From Galaxea fascicularis (lineage: Eukaryota; Cnidaria; Anthozoa; Scleractinia; Euphylliidae): 64,000 nucleotides of DNA. The notes below the pieces were generated by a model. It made no database searches, was not told the DNA's origin, and was given only the letters and a program-made list of their open reading frames with translations. Below are positions 54,286 through 64,000 of this stretch, piece after piece (positions within the stretch are counted from its first letter, which is position 1; each line of letters begins with the position of its first letter). The stretch spans positions 21,857,000 to 21,920,999 of the forward strand of contig OX419345.1 in the NCBI GenBank assembly GCA_948470475.1, read 5' to 3'. Made by a program: the position numbers and the translations under genes.

Positions 54286-54296
54286 TTTCTTGAGAC

Positions 54297-56865
54297 ATGA
54301 GTCGCAGTGTAAGAGATTTGCGGGAGCTCATAAATGTGTCTCGATTATCCTATAGGGATGACGAAGAAGAAGACGAATTGCGTTCTGAATCGTCACAAGA
54401 TTTAAGTAGTGTCCCGTTAGACACTGCGTTAGAAGTCTCGCAACCTACTCTACCAAAGAGGAGAAACAAGGATTTGACGCCTTTAGGTTCAAGAGAGAAA
54501 GCTGTTAGTCCGCCCTTAAGTTCTGGATCTTCAGGGAGAGGGTCACCATTACCGCCGATAGGCTGTTCACACAGTGTTTTATCTAATAACAGTTCATCTT
54601 CTTCTGGTAGAAATTCACCTGCGTATCATTCGAATTCCCCCACTGGAGACAGAGTGGTTTCTGCACGCAAAAAAGACTTTAAACCATCGAAACCTAATTT
54701 TGATAATATTTTACTTTACATGGACTCCACTGTGGTAGGGGACTGGCTTACAAAGGCCAACGATTCTATTAAGCAACTGACATCTTGGCTGCACTTTGAA
54801 GATAACTTTGTTCAATTTGCACACTTTTGGCTATCAGAAATGCCCAGATCCAAGCAAAGGGAGCTTATAGATATGGAATTCTCGATTTTAATGGAAGAAT
54901 TATACTTTGCATTTGGTGCTGGTTTGAAAGGGGGGTCTGTTGCTCATGAAGACATTGATACTTTTGCAAGAGCTGTGTTTTGGGAATACCCTGAAAAATT
55001 TCACAGCTCAGAGACCAGGGATTTCTTTTTGTGTGTTCTACTTTGCTTGTGTTCAGGACGGAAAAGCAATTCCCGTGCACTTCTGTCAAATGTTCAGTGT
55101 TCAACATTGACCAAGCAGTTTGTTCAGCTTATTCTAGCGACTAGAGCATTTGCAATCGTCAATGTTTGCACTGGAGTGCTTGAGTTTTTTAAGACAGCAT
55201 TTCAAAGAAGTTCTTATGCAGACTTGGTTTGCAGTTCCCTTGTTGGCAGAAGCCTTGTTGCCATAGCAACAGAGCTTGCATTTCAAGCTGTGCAGGAAGA
55301 GCTTCCCGATGTCCTTGATTATTTAATGAGAAATTACTCTCTGCAACATCAGACTCTGAAAGATAGTGGTGGAAAAAGTTTGGTTTTCACTGCTGTGCTT
55401 TGTGGCAAGGAGAAGATGCTCAGACATCTGTTAGAGGTAATTAGAAATATTTGGAAGGAGTTAGGAGCATCCCCTGTATTTGAACTTGCTTATAATGCAG
55501 GGGTTTTATTAATTGAAGAAATGGAAGGGTATAGGATTCATAATAGGTGGGTACCCCTGAGATTTCTTTGGCTTGCCCTTTATAATATCTTGATGGCAAA
55601 GGCAGGCACTGTGTTCACTGTGTTCAATGAACACAGGTGCCGGTACCCAGGTCCCTGCATCTAATAACAACCCTGATAATGATGGGGCCTGGAGTGAAGA
55701 GAGAGTGGTAGCTACAATTAAAAATATTTTTACAATCATATGTGATAAATATGTCCCTGTTTCCACAGCCTTCAACTCTGCCTCTTCTGTTGACGAAAAC
55801 ACTAGCATAGATAAAATACATGCTTGCTTTTTCAATGGGAAAAAGACAAAACCCTGAACACAGAGGACATATTCTTGCCGTGTACTTCTTTTCACATTAG
55901 TTCGGGAGAATTTAGACAGACATCAAGACGTTTCATGAATGGTGACCAGGCCCTTTATTTTAGTAGATAAGTTCTGCACATATTGAAGCTTCAATTGCTG
56001 AGTTCACTCATTTCATCAATTTTAGATGGAGCCAAGAGTGGATGTAAATCAAAAAGCACCTTCAGGCAACACTCCTCTCCATGCTGCCGTCAATACTGGA
56101 AATGTTAGCATGGTTAAACTGTTAATTGATGTGGGGGCAAAAATCAATGATTGGAATGCTGAATGCGAGGGTGCGACACCACTTCACCTGGCCATCATGA
56201 GTGGTGAGTACTTTGTCATTAATGTACAATAACTTTGTAGCTGGCTTAGCTTATCATAACTTGGTAAACCAGGATTACCCAGGTGGTTTGGCAAGTACTG
56301 TTTGATATGACATGGACTGTCAGTTGGACAACCTGAGGAGATGTCATCATCAGAGTCAAGATTATAACTTCCACTCAGGTTGTTGAGATGTCAGTTAATG
56401 TTTCCTCAAGTGATTCTTCTCAGGACTACTCTCACCCAGAAAGACTTGCTTTTATTACCAAATTATGGTTTAAAATAACTTCTTAGCAATGCAATAACCC
56501 CACTGGCTTTAATTGCCCTACTGCAATAGATCAGATCAGTGCTGACAAATTGGTCATAGATACTGGTTGTTATATATATCATCCTCTGTAATGCAGATTG
56601 ATTAGAACCAAGTCAGAAATATTTTTCCATGAGTGCACTTCAGTAACTTAGCTATGTTTCCCAGTCAGTGGCCAAGTGATAACCTCTTGTACTGTGGTCT
56701 TTCTCTTTTGCAGGAAATAGTGAGATGGTGTCTGTGTTGTTAGAGGCTGGATGTGACACAACAGTTAAGATGGGAGTCCCTGCTACCACAACACCAGTAA
56801 GCCTGGCCACAGATTTAGGACTGGATGATATTATTAAGCTCTTGTCCAAGACAAGCCTGTCTTGA
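54297..56865 (+). CDS. Conserved protein with C-terminal ankyrin repeats, not named
   Basis: Three coding exons (54297-55436, 56026-56203, 56714-56865) give 489 residues. Residues 1-130 are Ser-rich and probably disordered (SVRDLRELINVSRLSYRDDE at the start, SSGSSGRGSP and SSSSSGRNSP later). Residues about 134-370 form an all-helical region with FDNILLYMDSTVVGDWLTKA, WLHFEDNFVQFAHFWLSEMP and RAVFWEYPEKFHSSETRDFF; this looks like a conserved domain, but I cannot name its family. The C-terminus has about two to three ankyrin repeats: NTPLHAAVNTGNVSMVKLLI, ATPLHLAIMSGNSEMVSVLL and TTPVSLATDLGLDDIIKLLS. Ankyrin repeats suggest a binding or scaffold role. Exon 1 also reads through its donor to 55664, giving an alternative tail, but the join to exon 2 restores the repeat pattern and is preferred. 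Converges on the ANKRD66-like gene. Confidence 0.85.
56310..56440. mobile_element. Foldback element, copy 2 (ankyrin-gene intron 2)
   Basis: The inverse of 56325-56440 reads CTGGGTGAGAGTAGTCCTGAGAAG and later CATCTCAACAACCTGAGTGG, matching the left half of the element at 42516-42672. The inner stem (TTGGACAACCTGAGGAG / CTCAGGTTGTTGAGATG) is retained; the outer arm on the 56310 side is mostly lost. Confidence 0.65.
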
Positions 56866-57801
56866 GGCTTGCAAGATGTAACCCCCTCCCTATATTTTTA
56901 ACAAAGGAGGGAGATTTTCTACCAAAGACTCTGCTAACTTGCAGTCTTCCTCTGTGATTTTGGTTTTGGGATGAAGCAGTTTTCAATTGAGTGTCAAAAG
57001 TAATTCACATTTGCTTTGCTTTTGCTTTTCTTTGTGCTCTGATTGGTTTAGAAAACTTGTGTCAGTTTCTCAGCCAATGAGAAGCAAAACTGAAACCAAT
57101 CGCTGGTTGCATGCGCGAATTTTACCAAACTTCACAACGGTTGCATGTAATTACTTCTATTTCTGATTAGTTCACTGAGCTGTCTTCATCTCTTGTGATT
57201 GGTCAGAGTAATAATGCTTTAGTTTTGGTTTTACGACACTCAGTTGAGAAGTACTCCATTTCTCACCGATTGTTAGTATTACATTTTAATGATGTAGGTG
57301 AGCAAAGGGCAGGACAGTATGCTATTTGGTATTGTGAGGATAAACTGTTATTAAAAATTTATTTGTTCTGAGAAACTTTAAGAGAAACATGAAGAAACTT
57401 GCTTTTGTTCTTGTATTCTTTCCATGTGTGCTGTGGTTTTTCAGTTAACATCAATTGTAATTATTACAGGTTATACTATATTTCTTTTTTTTTTCTGGGT
57501 TTTCTTGACTATGATAATGGCTGACAGCTGTTTGTTAAGTCCGCCACAGTTATAGAAAGATGCAGAAAGATAGAGAGCCACAAGGACCATTTGTCTGCTG
57601 CTCACGAGTCTCCTCCTTTGTGCTTACCACTTACCTAAACCCCGTGTTCTCCAACACCCACTACACAGGCTATATCCACCTAAATTTAACCAACTCTTTC
57701 ACAGAGCACATTGTGCTTTATCCTGATTGTCACATCTCATCTTGTTTGTTAGTGCATACTTTAGCAACTGACTGGCTTCCTCAGGGCAATAGAAATTTGT
57801 T
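56866..57801. other. Intergenic region between convergent ankyrin genes
   Basis: Holds both 3' UTRs and copy B of the dispersed repeat. Open frame 57560-58102 (plus) is an antisense shadow over the ANKRD66-like last exon. Confidence 0.5.
57060..57242 (+). repeat. Dispersed repeat, copy B
   Basis: Same-orientation copy of 22495-22682, with the shared end GGTTTTACGACACTCA. This copy may begin further left (from about 57010), where TTTGCTTTTGCTTTTC and TCTGATTGG precede it. Confidence 0.7.
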
Positions 57802-59129
57802 TCATGTTAACAAGAACTTGACCCTTGAATTGGGATTGTACTCCCACTCCTTGTCAACGAGTTCTGTGATTGAGTCAAGGTCAGCCTCTACCCTCTGCAT
57901 GGTGTCGAGGTCAATGGGAGGTGTGTTTGTCCTGCTCTGGTCACTGGCATCCAACTCACTGGTGTTCCCCGACAAATCTGAGTTTTCCAAGCTAAAAAAA
58001 ATGCCACCTGTTCAGTTAAGTTGTCCCCTTACGTCTGAGCCATTTTCCTCGTCATTTGGCATTTCTTGTCTCATCACGCAAATTTTGACAATAGTCTTTT
58101 GACAGCCTAAAGCGACAAAACTTACAACTGAATTATTTTGAATAAGTGCCACAATACAACTCTAAATTGACCATCGACTCGTCTCGGAAACAAATTCCTT
58201 TTGCAGCGGCAAAGCGAGGGTCATGTTCTCTAGGTTGCTACCTTCATGACAAAACTTACAGGCGTGCAACACTCAGCTTATCAAACTTGTTCAACCACCA
58301 AATGACCAGCAACTCTCACAAATTCTTTCAAAACCCTTCCAAAATTACGTTATATATAACGTTTTTGTACTAAATGGGGAATATTAAATAACACTTACCT
58401 CTCAATGAATTTCACACACTCTTTGTGACCGTAAATCTGAGCCACTCGCTTGGGCGTGTCTCCCGTGTTATCCTTCTTTGTGATACTCATTCCATTCTCA
58501 ACAAGAGCCTTCAGTATTGCCACACTGCCTTTTTCAGCGGCACAGTGAGCTGGCGTCCATCCTCCTGACATACGCATTTCACCATCAGCGCCATGCTCCA
58601 GCAGTTTCTCAACACACGACACATGACCTAAAAGTTCAAAGAAGAAACTGTTCAGGTTGGGCAGCCCCAAAACAAATGCTATCTCTGTAAAAAGCTCGAT
58701 TCCAGGACTGTATTCCCAGATATGGTTATTGAGGGTGACACTAACGCCGAAAGCAACGTAATTTCCAAAAAGAAATTCGCGTTACTGCAACTAATCTGCT
58801 AAATAATCTCCGAGATCGAAGTGGTGCAAGTTATTTTGAGCCAATCACACAGTGCAGCAATGCGAAACTAAAGCAATCGCACTATTGCAATCGACACTCA
58901 ACTGGAAAACACATAAAAGACCATAAAATGTTAATGACTATGTTCAGACAAACCACGTTACTCCCGTAATGCTGACTGCCTTTAAATTACCTCTTGTGGC
59001 AGCCACGTGCAAAGGCGTTCTCTTTCCCCAGTCCCAGTCCTCTCCATCTTGATTTTCTTCACCACTCAGCAGCAGATACTCAAGGTCCTGGAGATCACCA
59101 ATGGCAGCAGCCTCGTGCAGAGCTGTCAT
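57802..59129 (-). CDS. ankrd66: Ankyrin-repeat protein, ANKRD66-like
   Basis: Three coding exons (58991-59129, 58399-58627, 57802-57991) give 185 residues. The protein starts MTALHEAAAIGDLQDLEYLL and has about three to four ankyrin repeats: WDWGKRTPLHVAATRGHVSC, GGWTPAHCAAEKGSVAILKA and NTGDTPKRVAQIYGHKECVK. The order GWTPAH, then DTPKRxAQIYG is specific to ANKRD66, and the residue 1 start matches it. The tail is acidic and ends LVDKEWEYNPNSRVKFLLT. Function in animals is not established. A GTG-initiated extension to 59141 is possible on paper, but the ATG at 59129 is the better start. Divergent from the possible exon at 59593. Confidence 0.85.
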
Positions 59130-59592
59130 ACTTGACGCCACTATCGGTCTAAAACTTCTGTGAATGAGTGTTCTAAGAAGCAGCCATTTACAGTTTGCTA
59201 AGAGTACTAAGACTGATTTGTTTTGGTTTAGAGAATTCCGATGAGCCGAATACTCGCCACTGTTATTTACAAATGTACTTTATTGGCACCCGTTGCTGGG
59301 GCGGATACAGGTTTTTACAAAAGGGGGTTCGATGAAAGGTTCCACCGAAGGCGGCGTCCCTTTACGGGGTTCGATCGAACCCCCACCCCCCCCCCCCCCC
59401 TCCACCGAGATCCGCCCCAGAGTTGCCACGCTCACCATGCATGTACACAGCCTTTGTGCGACTGAGTAAAAAATCCGATATAAGATGTCAAATAACTTTG
59501 TAGAAAATCAAATATGTAAATTTTCTTTGAACTATTAGGTAAATTCTACAACGAAAGTGACATTGAAGACCTATCCGTCTTGATCGTTCGCC
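59130..59592. other. Intergenic region upstream of the ANKRD66-like gene
   Basis: Presumably carries the promoter of the minus-strand gene and perhaps of the candidate exon at 59593. It contains one MITE (59296-59420). Confidence 0.4.
59296..59420. mobile_element. Short MITE with CTGGGGCGGAT ends and poly-C interior
   Basis: CTGGGGCGGATACAGG at the left and GATCCGCCCCAG at the right are inverted; inside are paired GGGGTTCGATCG / CGATCGAACCCCC-type segments and a run of about 18 C. Non-coding. Confidence 0.7.
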
Positions 59593-59641
59593 ATGTTTGG
59601 TGGACTTTTCACGGGAAAACCGCTTGATTTGAGGAATTCAG
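59593..59641 (+). CDS. Possible first exon of an unrecognised gene
   Basis: ATG in good context (CGCCATG) opens MFGGLFTGKPLDLRNS and reaches a CAG|GTAGAG donor in phase 1. The divergent position opposite the ANKRD66-like gene fits a promoter here. No downstream exon that continues it could be found, and I do not recognise the sequence, so it may be chance. Confidence 0.25.
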
Positions 59642-62600
59642 GTAGAGAATCTTTTTTCCTTTTCTTTTTCATACATCTTCCCGTGACAGTGTTCCTTCGA
59701 CACTGGGCTGTACCGCAGCGGGTAAATTAAAAACACCAGGCTACATGCTTCAGGTGTTTAAACAATTCATTGTCATACAGCTTGGCTCGTCAAAGAGAAA
59801 AGAGATTCTTCGTTATTTTATTTTATCAATTTAAGGAACTGGTGTCTATGTAATACTGAAACCAGTTTATACAACCCTGGAAAAGTTAAGCAAATTTTTT
59901 ATCAACGATATTTTAACCCAGATTATAGGGAAATAATTTAACAGGAAAACAAGAGACCAACCAAAGGGCGCATTCAGCTACTGTCTGATGCTTAACAGCT
60001 CAAGACATAAATTAAGTTTCTGAAATGTTAATTATCGTTGACATTTAGAACTTAAGCAAAAATAAACAAAATACGTTCCTGTTATGATATTTTGAAAACT
60101 GACTCTCTTTCCACGGCTATTCTGTAATAATGAAATCTCAAGGAGCGAATTGCAGGGGGTTTGTTTCGGTAGCTGCGTTTTTCAACGAAATGTTACCTGT
60201 AACAGCAGATTCAATGCTCACCTCTATGAAGGCGCTTGAAGCGTTTTCCTGATCTCAATATGCCGCACATTCATTCCATCTGCTTTCCTTATATCGCTAA
60301 AGGCCAATGACTTAGATTTATTTTTTGTATTACTCGAATAAGACTGCCAGAATGTAAGTATAATTTTCGGCGTTAAGTTTCCCGCTGATACACCTAAGAA
60401 ATAAAATCGAAGGGCATTTTACACAGACGTGTCGCTTTGAAGCACACGGCAAGTAGTTTTGTTTGTCCGCTTTATAGAATCAGCGCCTAGAAATACATAT
60501 ATTATAAACGTTGCCATAACAAAAATGCACCTGCCGAATTTGATGTATGCGCATAAATTATATCGCACGAGTGAGGATTTGCCTGCGATTCTGCAGCTCT
60601 AGGTGATCTATTGTTGGCTACCTCACTTCGCATAAAGTCACTGGTAGACGATCAAAACGGAGCTAGTTTTTCTTCGGTTCTTTAATTCTGACAACAATCA
60701 ACAAAACAAAACTGAAACAACCTTACACAGAATCATTTTCGTCGCTTATGTGCAACCGGGAGAAAACGAGAGAATCCCCTCCTCCTTAAAAGTTCAAAGA
60801 GTGAAAACGCCTTCAAAAATTTCCAGTGTGAATAAGACACAACGAAATGCCCATATCTTGTGGATCGTCTGTCAACTCCGCGAGACAGGGAGGTAGTCAT
60901 TATATGCACATATATGTACGGTCTCTTGTAGGATCTCCGGCCAAACTGCATAACCTCATGACAAATACACATTGGCGCTATTTTTCTCAAAAAGAGATAG
61001 ATACCCAAGCAATGAAATTTACGTTTTTTTAATCCCAAAAAACATAGGTTTTTACTCCACGAACAAGAGTATGTTCCTTATAAAAGGATTACAGTGCGAC
61101 TTCTTCGACCAAGACCACCCAGGAAAATTTCCTGCAAACCAGCCAGTTAGAATCTCACATCGGAACAATGGATTTTGACAAAATTAACTATGTATGACAA
61201 ATTTACCCTCTATCGAAGGACAACAAATTTCAAATTGAGGCTATTCTGTTGTTTTATCACTCGAACGTTATTGGCCAATTTTCAAAAAAAAAAAAAATTG
61301 GGGGTGGCCTTGGTTGGAGTAGTTGCACTGTAAAACTTAAGTAATGTTGACCACTGATAAGGGCCTGAAACTTTTACAAAATCTGAGGACTTCCAAGAGT
61401 TGAAACCGGCAAGCGACACCACCTTGAAAATTGGCGACAGGGTCTTTTTTAATAGCGACAAGGGATTTGCATGCGCCGCGAGACTTCAACAGCAACACGA
61501 GAAACACTAAAGAAAGAAAGCGACGCTTGACGTTTTTCTGTTAAGACAATTAAACTCGTTCATGACTCGACGTTCGCGTCGATTTATAAGCGTCAGGGTG
61601 TTATAGTAAGGCTAGGCACTCATACACAAAAAAGGAAGTAGAGGCAATGAGTATCAATCTAGCACACGTTTGAACGTTATAAGAACAATATTGGAGCGAC
61701 ATTTCCGTACACTCTGAAAAAACGACAGCGACATTTGATCCCGATGGTTGAGGCGACATTGGCAAAACAAAAGATGTGACACAGCCACTTTTGGAAGGCC
61801 TCAAATCTAACACTGGGGCCTCCGATAGTGCATAAAATTACTCAAAAATGCACATCTTTCACCTCTGTACAGCCAGCTGCGGCATTTTAAAATGAAATAT
61901 TATTAAGAACTCTCAATCCCCCTCATCCAAACCATAAGAAATGTCTTGTATTATTCTCACTGTAACTTCTCTCTACAATAATATTGTTCTAATGATCAAT
62001 TAATTATGCAATTAAAAAAAAAATGATTTGTGAAATGCTAAAATTGAAAAAAGTTCTCTAGAGAACTGTGAATGATGTAGACTTGATTGCCAGCCGCTGT
62101 TTCCAGAAATGAGCCTGTGCTCATCACTGAAACCAAGCGAGCGGTGGAAATTGAGCCTATCAACGACATTGAAAAATTATAACAAAAAAATTATTTCATT
62201 GGTTTCCAATATATGAAATTTTACGTTTAGCAATTTCCAGTGTCTCAATGTAAGCAACTGCAGCTAGACATTTTTGAAGCCAAAAAGAACTTATTACATC
62301 CTGATTGTGATATCAGTAATAGAAAAGAAATTTGGAGAATGTTGTTCAAAGATGATATTCATATCAGATTAGAAATAAGTCTTTGACTAACAAATTTGTA
62401 AAATAAATAGGATAAGGCTCCTTTTGTCCAGTAGTGGAATTGTTAAGAGCCAATGATAACACTGATGATTGATGATGATAATGATGATGGTAAATATCAC
62501 CGAGAAACTAAATCGCACCCAAATAAAAACGTTAAAGAGTCTAAAAATAAAACTGCTGAAGTGTAAGCAATCACTTATGACTTGGTAATTCTTGGTCACT

Positions 62601-63772
62601 GCCATTGTGTGTAAGGTACTGCATTCTCCTTCCGCCTATGAAATGAAAAGACTATCAGACAAGACAACCAAAACTTAGAAAAATAAAGGAGAGAATCTTC
62701 ATTATGGTTTTGTTGAATGCCAACAGGCTGTTTAGAAACCAGGCACAATACTCTTCAAGGGAATTGCAAACAGTGTCACAATCATGCTGACATTCAGGTT
62801 CACAAATAAAATTAATTAGGGGTTGAAGCCTGTACACGCCCATGATTTAAGTGCAATAAGGGGTTGAAAAAAAAGGAGAAGGTATAGGAAACATAAAAAG
62901 TCTGACAAAGAGGACATTTATCAACCTTTCCCTATCCTTCATGTTTTTTTTAAATTTTTCTGTTTCTTCCTATCCCATTTGCACCTGGTCTAAACAATGC
63001 ATAAGTTGAAGAGGGAGAGAGACAGGAATTACTAGGCTCAGTTTCTACCTCTTACTCAGGTCCAGAGTTTCCCCAGAGAAGAGGGGGCGAGCACAGGCTC
63101 GTTACCTGAAACAGTGGCTGGTACTTGAGCCTTAAACATATGCTAACTTACAGAGGGAGCTGTGCAGATCATCATCACTTCATTTGCTACAATACATTAT
63201 TCCAAGTGGCTTAAAGCCACTACATTGAATTCCATATTTTATTTATAATACTGGCACACCCTTTTTAGCAGTCAGTTACTCTTTTTATACTTGGGAATAA
63301 GACTATCTAACGTTTTAATTAGCATCTCAGCTTCTGCACAATGACCCCATCTCCTGAAACGGAATTTTAAAAATTCAAAACAATGGTCAGTCTGGTTGCC
63401 CTGTGACCTCTATCAGGCTTAAACTTGATTGAGTGTTAGATATCAGGAGGAACAACAGGACAACCCTTTACAAGATTTGATGCCATTATTTTACAAGCAG
63501 TACTGTTATTATTACTGTTGCTTGTGTATGATATAGAGTAACAAATGCGTTGGCTTCAATATGCTTTGGAGAGATACTTTTGAACAGTTTCATTTTCTGA
63601 AGCAGTTTCATTTTCTAAATTATCAATACTTCAGCCTTGGTTCACTACTCAGGCCTACATTACTCAAGAAACACATTGTCATATTTTATCCACCAGAACA
63701 TAGTAGATGAACTAAGTCCAATGGGTAAAATTCCATTTGAAAACTTGGTGCTAGAACAATAAATTTTTTTAC
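59642..63772. other. Gene-poor 4-kb region
   Basis: No exon, RNA gene or clear transposon end recognised. Low-complexity stretches include an A run near 61286-61300 and a GATGAT-rich tract at 62462-62490. Open frames 60733-61038 and 62655-62843 on the minus strand have no family signature. It is probably intron or intergenic DNA of the genes flanking it. Confidence 0.4.
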
Positions 63773-63861
63773 CTCTTTCTCTGATGTAATAAGAGAACAA
63801 CTATCAAGAACAGTGTTGAGCCACCAATACAAGCAAAGACTACTGTCCAAGGAAATCCATG
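63773..63861 (-). CDS. Transmembrane exon of a partial gene running off the window
   Basis: Between a TTTAG acceptor and a GTAAAA donor on the minus strand lies HGFPWTVVFACIGGSTLFLI followed by VVLLLHQRKR: one hydrophobic helix of about 22 residues ending in basic residues, the layout of a type I membrane protein anchor. Upstream exons would be beyond 64000. Following exons were not found with confidence; one frame-compatible piece ends at a GTAACG donor near 63103. Confidence 0.4.
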
Positions 63862-64000
63862 CTAAACAAAGATGAAATAAATAAGGTGTTAGTCAGGTGT
63901 TCAAAAAGACTTCAAGACTAAACGAAATAAGCAATGAGAGGTTAAGAGACCAGGAAATAAGCACACAAGAATGTACAACGGACTAAAGGAAGTAACACTT
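63862..64000. other. End of window, presumed intron of the transmembrane-exon gene
   Basis: No coding signal seen. Confidence 0.3.

Larger units (their letters stand above)
54078..54296. promoter_or_regulatory. Bidirectional promoter of RPS20 and the ankyrin gene
   Basis: The two start codons are 219 bases apart on opposite strands, and no other gene lies between, so both 5' UTRs and core promoters share this segment. It includes the TOP-like tract for RPS20 and a short upstream ORF for the plus-strand gene. Confidence 0.65.

Noticed and set aside
55437..55664. Extension of ankyrin-gene exon 1 past its donor as the real C-terminus
   Set aside because: Splicing at 55436 to 56026 keeps phase and leads into well formed ankyrin repeats; the extension loses similarity at once and contains a palindromic GTTCACTGTG/CACAG segment typical of a repeat.
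57560..58102. 180-codon plus-strand open frame
   Set aside because: Lies antisense over the last exon of the ANKRD66-like gene and shows no family signature.
59386..59402. Poly-C runs (also at 22066, 26850 and 36330) as regulatory quadruplex or i-motif sites
   Set aside because: Homopolymer runs inside or near repeats; nothing ties them to regulation.
60733..61038. 101-codon minus-strand open frame
   Set aside because: No recognised motif, no supporting splice sites and biased only by local composition.
62260..62385. Plus-strand text resembling a J-domain (FEAKKNLLHPDCDISNRKE)
   Set aside because: Only a weak HPD-containing match, with no preceding helix, start or splice sites that fit; probably chance.

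Overview
The window is animal nuclear DNA, most likely from an anthozoan cnidarian such as a stony coral or sea anemone. This is inference: no taxon marker is present. The signs are compact GT-AG multi-exon genes, AT-rich introns, many short inverted-repeat elements, several LINE and Penelope-like retroelement remnants, and a gene for phosphoenolpyruvate mutase (phosphonate biosynthesis), an enzyme typical of cnidarians and molluscs among animals. No prokaryotic operon, CRISPR array, tRNA or rRNA was seen.

Layout. 1-5 kb is a repeat-rich zone: three LINE 3' ends, a TTAA-flanked transposon carrying a MADF-domain ORF, and palindromic elements. From 5.3 kb genes follow one another, mostly alternating in strand: a SAMD15-like SAM-domain gene (+, 5342-7468); Ran GTPase (-, 8049-12231); a syntaxin-1-type Qa-SNARE (+, 13740-18718) with a long 3' UTR; phosphoenolpyruvate mutase (-, 23095-27594); a PPM1D/Wip1-type phosphatase (+, 28889-33624); a complete SERCA Ca2+-ATPase in 28 coding exons (-, 36012-50174); ribosomal protein S20 (-, 51746-54077); an unnamed ankyrin-repeat protein (+, 54297-56865); and an ANKRD66-like ankyrin protein (-, 57802-59129). 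Two weak partial candidates lie in the last 5 kb: a possible first exon at 59593 (+) and a transmembrane exon at 63773-63861 (-) of a gene that runs off the window.

All exon joins were derived by hand by matching reading phase, GT-AG sites and family alignment. For the nine main genes every junction keeps frame and the summed length is a whole number of codons: 152, 217, 296, 325, 400, 1010, 119, 489 and 185 residues in window order.

The genes do not form a pathway. They are mainly housekeeping genes (nuclear transport, exocytosis, ER calcium pumping, translation, stress-response dephosphorylation) plus one metabolic specialty, the C-P bond-forming PEP mutase with a predicted mitochondrial presequence. 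The most notable non-coding structure is in introns and UTRs: short inverted-repeat transposon families, including three elements in SERCA introns that share CAGGGTT/AACCCTG ends and carry direct repeats of 5-6 bp, a foldback family with copies in two genes, a degraded Penelope 3' end, and a perfect hairpin that places AATAAA on both strands between two convergent genes.
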